DNA of 8,594 nt from UBA349 sp964444115 (GCA_964444115.1 CAYUFT010000089.1:1-8594); one strand, 5' to 3'. Positions 1 to 6,390 are shown, counted from the first letter of the stretch. Numbers and translations: made by a program. Notes: generated by a model from the sequence alone, not told the origin.

Positions 1-763
1 TTAAGCTTTGTTCTTTCTTGCTAAATATTAATGCAGATATTAAAATCATTAAAACGGCAAAAATGGCTATTACAATAATACTTATTTCTAAAGGAAGTGC
101 TGATTCGCCTAAAGTAGCTGCCCTAAGTGCATCCACACCATAAGTCAAGGGATTTATATAAACTGCTGCCTGAAGCCATGTTGGCAATCCAGTAATGGGA
201 AACAATGCTCCACTCAAAAGAAACATTGGTAGTACAATAAAACTCATTATAAGATTAAATCCCTCCATACTGTCTGTAAAAGCAGCAATAACCAGACCCA
301 TGCCCCCAAGTCCCACTGACATGATCAACGCTATTATAATACACAGAATGAATGTCAAAGGATTCATAGAGACCCCTACTATGAAAGAAAGAATCAATAA
401 AATAGAAGCTTGAATTACTGATGCCGTGCTGATTCCCAATGCTTTTCCCAGTACAATAGAAGGTCTTGAAATAGGGGCAACCAGTATCTCCTTTAAAAAT
501 CCATATTGGCGATCCATAATAACCGAAAGGCCAGAAAAGATAGATGTAAAAAGAATAGTCTGACCAATTATTCCCGGATAAATAAAGGCCTGATATCCAC
601 CAGGTATGTTCCCACCAAATCTTACTGCTGATCCCAAACCAGTCCCAAATATTATTAGCCATAAAAGTGGAGTTACCACCGAAGTCACAATTCGGGAGCG
701 GTATCTGAAAAATCTCTTGGTTTCTCTTAGCCAGATAGTATATATTCCTTCAATTTCTGCCAT
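1..763 (-). CDS. ABC-2 type (DrrB-like) exporter permease, 3' end cut by window edge
   Basis: This is the membrane subunit of an ABC exporter, expected in the cytoplasmic membrane with the ATPase encoded just upstream. The frame stays open from ATG at 763 for 254 codons to the window edge (last visible residues SKKEQSL), so the stop lies just outside. Family length is about 250-260 residues, so little is missing. The N-terminus (about 1-25) is amphipathic and basic, followed by about six hydrophobic segments: roughly 27-47, 58-83, 103-131, 134-162, 170-192 and 225-247. The ABC-2 hallmark NPLTYGVDALR is at residues 204-214, and YGFLKEILVAPISRP (87-101) is the usual cytoplasmic loop. The ribosome site GGGGGT (770-775) sits 6 bases before ATG. 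The gap to the ATPase gene is 76 bases with no obvious terminator, so one operon is likely. The substrate cannot be read from sequence; drug or lipid export is the family norm. Confidence 0.9.
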   Translation of the reverse strand, partial: MAEIEGIYTIWLRETKRFFRYRSRIVTSVVTPLLWLIIFGTGLGSAVRFGGNIPGGYQAFIYPGIIGQTILFTSIFSGLSVIMDRQYGFLKEILVAPISRPSIVLGKALGISTASVIQASILLILSFIVGVSMNPLTFILCIIIALIMSVGLGGMGLVIAAFTDSMEGFNLIMSFIVLPMFLLSGALFPITGLPTWLQAAVYINPLTYGVDALRAATLGESALPLEISIIVIAIFAVLMILISALIFSKKEQSL

Positions 764-839
764 TACTAGACCCCCGAATATATTTGAGAATCTACAAACA
801 TCAAATTAGAGTTATAAAATTTAAAATAAACCAATAGCA

Positions 840-1784
840 TTATTTCCCCTCACTACTAATCTTAGAACCTGTAAATTTGATAAAAACATCTTCTAAATTG
901 GGATGTTCCAGTTCAATAGACCGAATAGGGAATCCTTGTTCGCTGGCAAACCCAACAACTGCAGGAATTAGATTTTCTCCCATTTCAACCATTAATTTAA
1001 CCTCACCATCCACTAAAAATGCCTCTTTTATGAATTCCAGGGTTTTAACTTTTTCTACAAACTCCTCCGGAGAATCTACATTAATAGTAAGTGTGTCTGC
1101 TTTTAGATCCCTTTTTAGATTTTTTGGAGATTCAGAAGTGATTATATGGCCCTGATTAATAATAGCTACCTCATCACAGAGTTTATCTGCCTCCTCCATG
1201 TAGTGAGTGGTTAAGAGTACTGTAATGTCATGATTCTGGTTCAAATCATAGATATAATCCCAAATACTTTCCCTGGTTTGGGGATCAAGCCCCAAAGTCG
1301 GTTCATCTAAAAAAAGAACTTTAGGGTGATGAATTAATCCCCTTCCAATTTCAAGCCGTCTTTTCATTCCACCAGAATATGTTTTCACATATTCATCTGC
1401 TTTTTTCCCCAGTGCTATTAAATCCAGCACTTCATCCAGCCTTTCCTGTCGAATGTCTTTAGGAACCCCATATAATGCAGCATGCATTTCCAGATGTTCC
1501 CTGCCAGTTAAAATATCATCCAGTGCCCTTGATTGAAATACAATCCCAATGGATGCTCTAACTTGCTTGGCCTGTTTTACAATATCATAACCATTTACCT
1601 TTGCTGAACCACCGGTAGGACGCAGTATAGTGCAAAGCATAGAAATTAAAGTAGTTTTTCCAGCCCCATTAGGTCCTAAAACACCATATATGCTATTTCT
1701 AGGCACTTTAAGATCAATAGAATCTACAGCTGTGAAACTATCATATTTTTTACTGATTTTATTAGTTTCAATTGCATAGCCCAT
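840..1784 (-). CDS. DrrA-type ABC transporter ATP-binding protein
   Basis: This is the cytoplasmic ATPase that drives the adjacent ABC-2 permease. All nucleotide-binding motifs are intact in 314 residues: Walker A GPNGAGKT (37-44), Q-loop Q84, signature YSGGMKRRLEIGRG (136-149), Walker B VLFLDEPTLGLD (156-167) and H-loop H194. Residues about 225-314 form the C-terminal extension typical of the daunorubicin-resistance (DrrA/CcmA) group, ending in the common HPNLEDVFIKFTG motif (294-306). Length is normal for the group. The ATG at 1784 is preceded by AGGGGT (1791-1796) at 6 bases' distance, which supports this start. It is the first gene of the pair, so its promoter must lie in the divergent gap 1785-2087. 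Resistance or export of a hydrophobic compound is inferred from family; the actual substrate is unknown. Confidence 0.95.
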   Translation of the reverse strand: MGYAIETNKISKKYDSFTAVDSIDLKVPRNSIYGVLGPNGAGKTTLISMLCTILRPTGGSAKVNGYDIVKQAKQVRASIGIVFQSRALDDILTGREHLEMHAALYGVPKDIRQERLDEVLDLIALGKKADEYVKTYSGGMKRRLEIGRGLIHHPKVLFLDEPTLGLDPQTRESIWDYIYDLNQNHDITVLLTTHYMEEADKLCDEVAIINQGHIITSESPKNLKRDLKADTLTINVDSPEEFVEKVKTLEFIKEAFLVDGEVKLMVEMGENLIPAVVGFASEQGFPIRSIELEHPNLEDVFIKFTGSKISSEGK

Positions 1785-2087
1785 TTTATTACCCCTATTA
1801 TATTAAAATGATGTCGATCAATGTTAAATTTTATTTAATGGATTTAAAAACATTATTTAAATGTAAACTCAATTTAAAACCATAGATAATGATTAATCTA
1901 TTCAATTAATTAGCTTCTAAATTAAATATTGTATAAAGTAATTAATAAAATATTTGAAATGAATATTTTCAATAATTTCATTATATATAATTTAAATTCA
2001 AAAGAATTTAATAAAAAATATATTACTTTTTAACTCTATAATATAATCAATGATAATCGATTAAATAATAATCCGGTGGTGGGGTAA
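1785..2087. promoter_or_regulatory. Divergent intergenic promoter region (ABC exporter / CstB-like gene)
   Basis: This 303-base, strongly AT-rich spacer carries no convincing ORF and must hold both divergent promoters. Plus-strand TATA candidates for the CstB-like gene are TATATTA (2019-2025, preceded by an A-run that could serve as BRE) and TATAATATAAT (2038-2048). For the minus-strand ABC operon, TTTAAATA read on the minus strand around 1854-1861 is a possible TATA box. Symmetric elements include the 10-base palindrome TAATCGATTA (2054-2063), TGAAAT (1955-1960) with ATTTCA (1975-1980), and a bulged inverted repeat AATGTT (1820-1825) with AACATT (1849-1854). The exact promoter boxes are guesses because the whole region is A/T. 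Confidence 0.6.
2054..2063. promoter_or_regulatory. Candidate operator palindrome upstream of the CstB-like gene
   Basis: TAATCGATTA is a perfect 10-base palindrome ending 24 bases before the ATG at 2088. It lies just downstream of the TATA candidates, where a repressor would block initiation. Its CG centre is unusual in a region that is otherwise almost pure A/T. In sulfur-handling operons of other organisms a persulfide-sensing repressor acts at such a place, but no regulator gene is visible here, so a regulatory role is inference. Confidence 0.3.
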
Positions 2088-3455
2088 ATGATATTTGAAA
2101 TGATTAAATCTGCAGGCATTGCCCATAATTCTTATTTTTTAGGTGCCCAGGGAAAAGCCAGCATAATAGATCCTCGAAGAGATGTAGATATTTATATTGA
2201 TCTGGCAGAGGCCAATAATTTCAAAATAGAATACATTTTTGAAACACATCGCAATGAAGATTATATCATTGGTTCTTTGGAACTGGCAGAACTTACTGGG
2301 GCCAAAATACTTCATGGTTCACAAATGGATTTTACATATGGAACTCCAGTATTCGATAAAAATATATTTAAGTTAGGTTCTCTGGAATTAGAAGTTTTAG
2401 AAACACCCGGCCATACTAAAGAAAGTATATCAATTGTAATTAAAGATAAAATTGTTTCTGATGATGCACAGATGGTTTTTGTGGGAGATGTACTCTTTGC
2501 CGGTGAAGTAGGTCGGGTTGATTTTTTTGGAAATTCAGAAACTCCACATATGGCCCGATTATTGTACAATAGTATATATCAAAAAATATTGCCCCTAGGA
2601 GATCATACTATAATCTGCCCATCCCATGGAGCAGGTTCAGTTTGTGGAGCAGATATTCGAGAACAGGATATGACCACTATCGGTTATGAAAAAAATACAA
2701 ATCCATTACTACAGCTAAGTGAAGAAGAGTTTATTCAAACAAAAGTGGAAGAAAAACTTTATACTCCACCTTACTTTAGGCAAATGGAAATTAACAATCA
2801 GAATGGGCCCAAAATACTGGGGAGTATCCCCTATATAAACCCATTGAATGCACACGAAGTTAAATCTAAGGCATTTAAAGGTGCTCAAATAGTTGATGTT
2901 AGAAAGCCAACCAGCTTTGGTGGAGGTCACATCCCAGGCAGTATTAATATTTGGAGAGAAGGTCTGGGAGCTTATGCAGGGTGGTTCTTGAATTATGAAG
3001 ATCCTATAATTATCGTTGATGATAATGAAAAACAATTAGATGAAATAAAACGATACCTCATAAGATTAGGTTATGATAATATCTATGGTCATTTATCAGA
3101 TGGTTTTCCATCATGGTATATGGCTGCTATGAAAGTTGAAAACCTAGATATGTGGTCCGTTCAACAGTTAAAAGAAGCTCAAGATAATGGGCAAGATATA
3201 TTTTTACTGGATGTGAGAAAATTAAATGATCGTAAAAAGAAATATATTGAAAATTCCCACCATATATGGGTCGGAGAAGTGCCTTTAAAACTAAATGAAA
3301 TACCAAAAGCCCAGGAAATAATAATATACTGTGATTCTGGTTACAAATCAACTATTGCTGCCAGTATATTACAAAAAAATGGATATAAATCAGTTAAAAG
3401 TGTTTTAGGTAGTATGGGGGCCTGGTTAAAAGCCGAATATCCTGTGGTTAAATAA
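2088..3455 (+). CDS. CstB-like persulfide dioxygenase/sulfurtransferase: MBL fold plus two rhodanese domains
   Basis: Predicted cytoplasmic enzyme that oxidises or transfers sulfane sulfur. Domain order in 455 residues: metallo-beta-lactamase fold (about 1-240), rhodanese 1 (about 255-345) and rhodanese 2 (about 353-455). The usual HxHxDH motif reads HRNEDY (54-59). The ligands used by the mononuclear iron of ETHE1-type persulfide dioxygenases appear kept: H54, H109 (in PGHT) and D134 (in VGDVLF); H180 follows in CPSHGAGS. Rhodanese 1 has the DVRKP and GGHIPGSINI strands, but its active loop reads VDDNEKQ with no Cys, so it is probably non-catalytic. Rhodanese 2 has C415 in YCDSGYKS. This active/inactive arrangement matches Staphylococcus CstB, which makes thiosulfate from persulfides; C186 may match its extra Cys. 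The ribosome site GGTGGTGGGG (2075-2084) fixes the start. The O2-dependent reaction is only inferred; general sulfurtransferase activity is the alternative. Confidence 0.9.
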   Translation: MIFEMIKSAGIAHNSYFLGAQGKASIIDPRRDVDIYIDLAEANNFKIEYIFETHRNEDYIIGSLELAELTGAKILHGSQMDFTYGTPVFDKNIFKLGSLELEVLETPGHTKESISIVIKDKIVSDDAQMVFVGDVLFAGEVGRVDFFGNSETPHMARLLYNSIYQKILPLGDHTIICPSHGAGSVCGADIREQDMTTIGYEKNTNPLLQLSEEEFIQTKVEEKLYTPPYFRQMEINNQNGPKILGSIPYINPLNAHEVKSKAFKGAQIVDVRKPTSFGGGHIPGSINIWREGLGAYAGWFLNYEDPIIIVDDNEKQLDEIKRYLIRLGYDNIYGHLSDGFPSWYMAAMKVENLDMWSVQQLKEAQDNGQDIFLLDVRKLNDRKKKYIENSHHIWVGEVPLKLNEIPKAQEIIIYCDSGYKSTIAASILQKNGYKSVKSVLGSMGAWLKAEYPVVK

Positions 3456-3531
3456 TGTCATTAATGCCCGTAGATTATTGAATATGTGAATAATTATTGA
3501 ATTCATTTTAAAAAATTAAAAAGGTGATATT
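3456..3531 (+). other. Short gap between CstB-like and flavoprotein genes
   Basis: The 76-base gap has no strong terminator, so co-transcription is plausible, although it is AT-rich enough to hide a promoter. It contains a direct repeat ATTATTGAAT (3474-3483 and 3493-3502, period 19) and an inverted pair ATTATT (3474-3479) with AATAAT (3489-3494). The ribosome site GGTGAT (3523-3528) at its end matches the archaeal anti-Shine-Dalgarno and decides the TTG start of the next gene. Confidence 0.4.
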
Positions 3532-4008
3532 TTGAGTTTATACAAAGTGCCATTAATAAAAAAAAATGAGTATGATTCTATTATTAAAAATAATTTCATG
3601 AGTAGAATTGCCTTCACTGGAGAATATCCATATATCGCACCATTTTTATATGTTTTTCAAGACAATCATCTTTATTTCTTGTCTACAAAGTATGGAAAAA
3701 AGATTAAAAGGTTGGAGAAAAATCCCAAGGTAGCTGTAGAAATAGAGGAATATAATAATGACTTATCCAATTACCAGTTTGTAACCTTGCAAGGCCAAAT
3801 TATAGAAGAAGTATCAGCAGAAAAACGAAAAGATGTGAGAAAGCTTTTTGCTAATCTTATAAAGTCAAAAGGCTTATCTAGAAATATTTTGGCTGCTTTA
3901 GGCCATTCTCCTGAGGATCCATTAGATTGTCTCGTTCAAAAAGAGTGTTCTTATGTGTGGAAATTAGTTAATGTTAAATCAATCATTGGTATAAAAAACA
4001 CAGAATGA
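3532..4008 (+). CDS. Pyridoxamine 5'-phosphate oxidase family FMN-binding split-barrel protein (TTG start)
   Basis: Predicted small cytoplasmic flavoprotein of 158 residues with the split beta-barrel fold, normal length for the family. Recognisable parts are the N-terminal helix, RIAFTGEYPYIAPFLYVF (25-42, first barrel strands), HLYFLSTKYGKKIKRLEKNP (46-65, the usual flavin-phosphate-contacting S/T and basic residues) and KVAVEI (66-71), followed by a second barrel half (82-94) and a C-terminal helix-strand ending in VWKLVNVKSIIG. The start is TTG at 3532 because a clean GGTGAT ribosome site lies 3 bases upstream and no in-frame ATG precedes residue 23. It follows the CstB-like gene by 76 bases on the same strand. 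The family includes nitroimidazole reductases (NimA-like), heme-degrading and F420-using members. Substrate and exact cofactor cannot be told from sequence. True vitamin B6 synthesis (PdxH) is unlikely given the divergence. Confidence 0.85.
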   Translation: MSLYKVPLIKKNEYDSIIKNNFMSRIAFTGEYPYIAPFLYVFQDNHLYFLSTKYGKKIKRLEKNPKVAVEIEEYNNDLSNYQFVTLQGQIIEEVSAEKRKDVRKLFANLIKSKGLSRNILAALGHSPEDPLDCLVQKECSYVWKLVNVKSIIGIKNTE

Positions 4009-4055
4009 GTAATATTATCAATTAGGATTAAAAATACAGAATAAACAAATAGGAT

Positions 4056-4104
4056 ATCTTAATCATTAAGATTAAAGTATTAATATAATATTAAACTACT
4101 TTTT
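4056..4104 (+). terminator. Putative terminator of the CstB-like/flavoprotein transcript
   Basis: ATCTTAAT-C-ATTAAGAT (4056-4072) is a perfect 8+8 inverted repeat about 48 bases after the stop of the flavoprotein gene. It could form a 7-bp hairpin with a TCA loop. A TTTTT run follows at 4100-4104; archaeal RNA polymerase generally terminates at such T-runs and needs no hairpin. The hairpin is pure A/T apart from two G/C pairs or fewer, and it is far from the T-run, so it may instead be an operator or chance. Confidence 0.35.
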
Positions 4105-4150
4105 ATATTATTAAATTATATTAGAATCTAAAAATAATAAGACTAAAATA

Positions 4151-4260
4151 AAGTTGGGTTCGCTTGAAGGAGGCTGTTCACCAAACATTGCCAAAAATTG
4201 GGGGGATATGGTTAATTTGGATTCCCAAATCCTCCAACAAAGCTCATGGTACCCTAGTTC
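4151..4260. other. GC-rich island: candidate structured RNA or relic of a gene
   Basis: GC content is about 45% over 110 bases (49 of 110 by count), whereas flanks at 4091-4150 and 4381-4500 count about 10%. In AT-rich archaeal genomes such islands often mark structured RNAs. A hairpin is visible: TTGGGGGGAT (4198-4207) pairs with ATCCTCCAA (4229-4237, one bulged G and one G-T pair), and TTGG (4217-4220) pairs with CCAA (4225-4228) inside it. Both strands are also open for translation here. A minus frame from TTG 4371 to a stop at 4111 (86 codons) includes ELGYHELCWRIWESK, and the plus frame runs to TAA at about 4285. Neither has a good ribosome site, and the minus frame runs into very AT-rich ends. 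A decayed gene or repeat copy is therefore the main alternative to RNA. I do not recognise the family. Confidence 0.35.
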
Positions 4261-4298
4261 ATCTCTTAGCATCACAAAGGTATAACCTCTTTTGTATA

Positions 4299-4317
4299 TT
4301 AATGTGATAATTTTCAC
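4299..4317. repeat. Operator-like inverted repeat, copy 1 (TTAATGTGA-N6-TCAC)
   Basis: TTAATGTGATAATTTTCAC contains GTGA (4304-4307) and TCAC (4314-4317) around a 6-base spacer, the geometry of a helix-turn-helix dimer site. It agrees with copy 2 at 4666-4684 at 16 of 19 positions, all three differences lying in the spacer. No regulator is identified. Confidence 0.4.
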
Positions 4318-4665
4318 GAAAAATTCAAAGACATATATTTCCAGTGAAAAAATAAATCCAATACACATCAATAAAAATGATATTATTGATTTAAAATCAA
4401 ATATAAGTTTATTTAAAACTTTAATAATAATTTAAAGTATTAATAAAAGATTATTAGTGATATTTAAACCATTTTTATTTTTATTCATTATTTAAATCAA
4501 TTAAAAGACGTTATAAATTTTTTAAACTATAAATAACCTATTAATTATCTAAAAAATGAATATTAAAGAATATTGATTAAAAAATCAAGGCAAATAGAAG
4601 TTTTAATTTTATTAAGTCATTAGTACAATCATGAGAAACATATAAGCTACATTGAACCATTATCT

Positions 4666-4684
4666 TTAATGTGACCATATTCAC
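4666..4684. repeat. Operator-like inverted repeat, copy 2 (TTAATGTGA-N6-TCAC)
   Basis: TTAATGTGACCATATTCAC repeats copy 1 with the same left extension TTAAT and the same arms GTGA (4671-4674) and TCAC (4681-4684). It lies about 163 bases before the fumC start. It could regulate fumC from a distance, or together with copy 1 could bracket an unrecognised transcript in between. Confidence 0.4.
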
Positions 4685-4716
4685 TAAAATTCATTATTCT
4701 TATTCATTAGTTGTAG

Positions 4717-4846
4717 AATTATTTAAATAAATCTTAATACATTCCAAAGTACAAATATTAGAATAATTATTTAAATTTTTAGTTGATGTGATAGTGTAAA
4801 ACTTATTTTTAAACCCATTCATAAATTTCCGGGATGATGTGGTAAA
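4717..4846 (+). promoter_or_regulatory. fumC promoter/leader region
   Basis: TATA-like tracts ATTTAAATAA (4721-4730) and ATTATTTAAAT (4766-4776) are the best promoter candidates; they share the 12-mer AATTATTTAAAT. The ribosome site for the ATG at 4847 is weak (GGGATGAT 4831-4838, or GTGGT 4839-4843). Box assignment is uncertain in so AT-rich a stretch. Confidence 0.35.
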
Positions 4847-6244
4847 ATGGAAAATAAACTCCGTGAAGAAAATGACAGTTTAGGAGAAGTTCAGGTTCCG
4901 AAAAATAAGCTGTGGGGTGCTCAAACCCAGCGTTCTTTAAAATATTTTAACATAGGAGAAGAACTAATTCCTCGTGAAATGATAGAATCCTATGTAATTT
5001 TAAAAAAGGCAGCAGCAATTGTGAATTACAATGAAAAAAAACTTAATAAAGCGCAAAAAGATTTGATAGTTCAAGTCTGTGATGAAATATTAAATGGAGA
5101 ACATCAAAATCAGTTTCCACTCCATGTATGGATGACTGGAAGTGGAACTCATTTCAATATGAATATTAATGAAGTTATCTCTAATCGATGCTCTCAACTA
5201 GCTGGAAAACCTTTAGGAAGCAAAATACCCGTGCATCCCAATGACCATGTAAATATGTCCCAATCATCAAATGACACATTTCCTACAGCAATGAACATTT
5301 CCGTGGCTATTAGTATAAAAGAGAGACTTATTCCTTCAGTAATACTATTAAGAGATGCTTTAGGTAAGAAATCAGAAGAATGGAAAGATATTATTAAAGT
5401 TGGTCGGACCCATATGCAGGATGCTACACCCATAAAATTAGGCCAGGAATTTTCAGGCTATATGAGCATGTTAGATGATAATTTAGAACGTTTAAGTGAT
5501 TCTTTAAAGGGTGTTTATAAAATAGCACTGGGTGGAACTGCAGTGGGAACTGGAATTAATTCATCTCCAGAATTTGGAGAAAAGACAGCTGAAAAAATTG
5601 CAAACTTAACAAAAATACCTTTTATAACTGCAAACAACAAATTTGCAGTTCAGGGGTCACATGATGACATAGTAATGGTTAGTGGAGCCTTAAAAACGTT
5701 GGCTACATCACTTTTTAAAATTTCTAATGATATTCGTCTATTGAGTTGTGGACCTCGCTGCGGTTTTAATGAGATTAATATTCCATCCAATGAGCCAGGA
5801 TCATCAATAATGCCTGGAAAAATTAATCCAACACAGTGCGAGGCCTTGGCCATGATTTCAGTTCAAGTGATGGCCAATGATATGGCCGTGACTATGGGTG
5901 GGGCCGGAGGGTATCTGGAAATGAACGTTTACAAGCCACTCATGATCCACAATATAATGCAATCTATTAGAATAATGGTGGATGGATGCCATAATTTCAC
6001 TAAATTTTTGGTAGAAGGCATGACCGTAAATGAAGAACAAATTAATTATTTTCTGGAAAGGTCTTTAATGGTAGTAACTGCCTTAAGTCCAGTAATTGGA
6101 TACGACAAAGCATCAAATGTTGCCCACTATGCTTTAGAAAATGATTTAACTATTAAAGAAGCCGCTTTAAAACTAAATTACATTTCAAAAGAAGAATTTG
6201 AAAGAGTAGTGGATCCCTTGAAAATGACCCATCCTAATAAATAA
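4847..6244 (+). CDS. fumC: Class II fumarate hydratase (fumarase C)
   Basis: Catalyses reversible hydration of fumarate to (S)-malate in the cytoplasm as an iron-independent homotetramer. In methanogens this normally serves the incomplete reductive TCA branch. The 465 residues align along their whole length with the E. coli FumC pattern from memory: KLWGAQTQRSL (21-31), TGSGT (97-101), HPNDHVNMSQSSND (130-143), GRTHMQDATP with H189 as the conserved His (186-195), LGGTAVGTG (228-236), and the superfamily signature GSSIMPGKINP (318-328) carrying the catalytic Ser loop. IPFITANNKF and GPRCGFNEINIP also favour fumarase over aspartase or argininosuccinate lyase. One difference: the usual TGSGTQ(S/T)NMN reads TGSGTHFNMN (H102, F103), next to the substrate pocket. 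Start ATG 4847 fits the family N-terminus. It stands alone, with 838 bases before it and a convergent gene after it. Many methanogens use a two-subunit class I fumarase instead, so bacterial ancestry is possible. Confidence 0.93.
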   Translation: MENKLREENDSLGEVQVPKNKLWGAQTQRSLKYFNIGEELIPREMIESYVILKKAAAIVNYNEKKLNKAQKDLIVQVCDEILNGEHQNQFPLHVWMTGSGTHFNMNINEVISNRCSQLAGKPLGSKIPVHPNDHVNMSQSSNDTFPTAMNISVAISIKERLIPSVILLRDALGKKSEEWKDIIKVGRTHMQDATPIKLGQEFSGYMSMLDDNLERLSDSLKGVYKIALGGTAVGTGINSSPEFGEKTAEKIANLTKIPFITANNKFAVQGSHDDIVMVSGALKTLATSLFKISNDIRLLSCGPRCGFNEINIPSNEPGSSIMPGKINPTQCEALAMISVQVMANDMAVTMGGAGGYLEMNVYKPLMIHNIMQSIRIMVDGCHNFTKFLVEGMTVNEEQINYFLERSLMVVTALSPVIGYDKASNVAHYALENDLTIKEAALKLNYISKEEFERVVDPLKMTHPNK

Positions 6245-6390
6245 GCCAGATAAGTTAAAAATAAAATTAATTATAAAAATGGATATTTTGTAATAAGTAC
6301 TTATTTAAATAGATAATTAGTTAAAATATCTATAAGACAGATCATGGACTTTTAAGTATCTATTGATTATTAAAATCTATTCAAATAATT
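6245..6390. terminator. Convergent gap with palindrome, likely two-way termination
   Basis: The fumC gene and the alkylation-repair gene converge here. AATAAGTACTTATT (6292-6305) is a perfect 14-base palindrome 47 bases after the fumC stop. T-runs lie on both strands: TTTT at 6286-6289 for fumC, and AAAAA at 6257-6261 (TTTTT on the minus strand) for the opposing gene. A further A/T stem, AAATAATT (6383-6390) with AATTATTT (6399-6406), spans the stop codon of the minus-strand gene. Termination is inferred from position and T-runs. Confidence 0.4.

Larger units (their letters stand above)
4009..4846. other. 838-base intergenic region with GC island and inverted repeats
   Basis: No convincing gene is present. 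Most of the stretch is 10-20% GC. Notable contents are a 17-base inverted repeat (4056-4072), a T-run (4100-4104) likely to end the flavoprotein transcript, a GC-rich hairpin-forming island (about 4151-4260), two matching inverted repeats (4299-4317 and 4666-4684), direct repeats ATTCATTA (4689-4696, 4702-4709) and AATTATTTAAAT (4717-4728, 4765-4776), and the fumC promoter near the right end. Just after the stop codon of the flavoprotein gene, a near copy of its last bases (AAAAATACAGAATAAA, about 4030-4045) repeats AAAAAACACAGAATGA. Confidence 0.7.

Noticed and set aside
255..662. Minus-strand open frame of 135 codons starting MANNIWDWFG
   Set aside because: It lies in another frame inside the ABC-2 permease. 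The permease frame shows six hydrophobic segments and the NPLTYGVDALR motif, has a proper ribosome site at its start, and continues through the edge.
2312..3351. Minus-strand open frames inside the CstB-like gene
   Set aside because: Antisense shadows of a gene with clear domains and a strong ribosome site; none shows a family motif.
4111..4371. Minus-strand 86-codon open frame in the 838-base gap
   Set aside because: TTG start without a ribosome site, AT-rich ends, no recognised family. Kept only as an alternative reading of the GC island.
4717..4776. 12-base direct repeat AATTATTTAAAT (4717-4728, 4765-4776)
   Set aside because: Low-complexity A/T; such repeats are expected by chance in this composition, and both copies are simply TATA-like.
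4834..4845. Mini-ORF ATG-ATG-TGG-TAA one base before the fumC start
   Set aside because: Too short to judge and likely chance; no attenuator-like structure around it.
4009..4846. Possible CRISPR array or insertion sequence in the gap
   Set aside because: No regularly spaced repeats of 24-37 bases, no transposase frame and no terminal inverted repeats with target duplications were seen.
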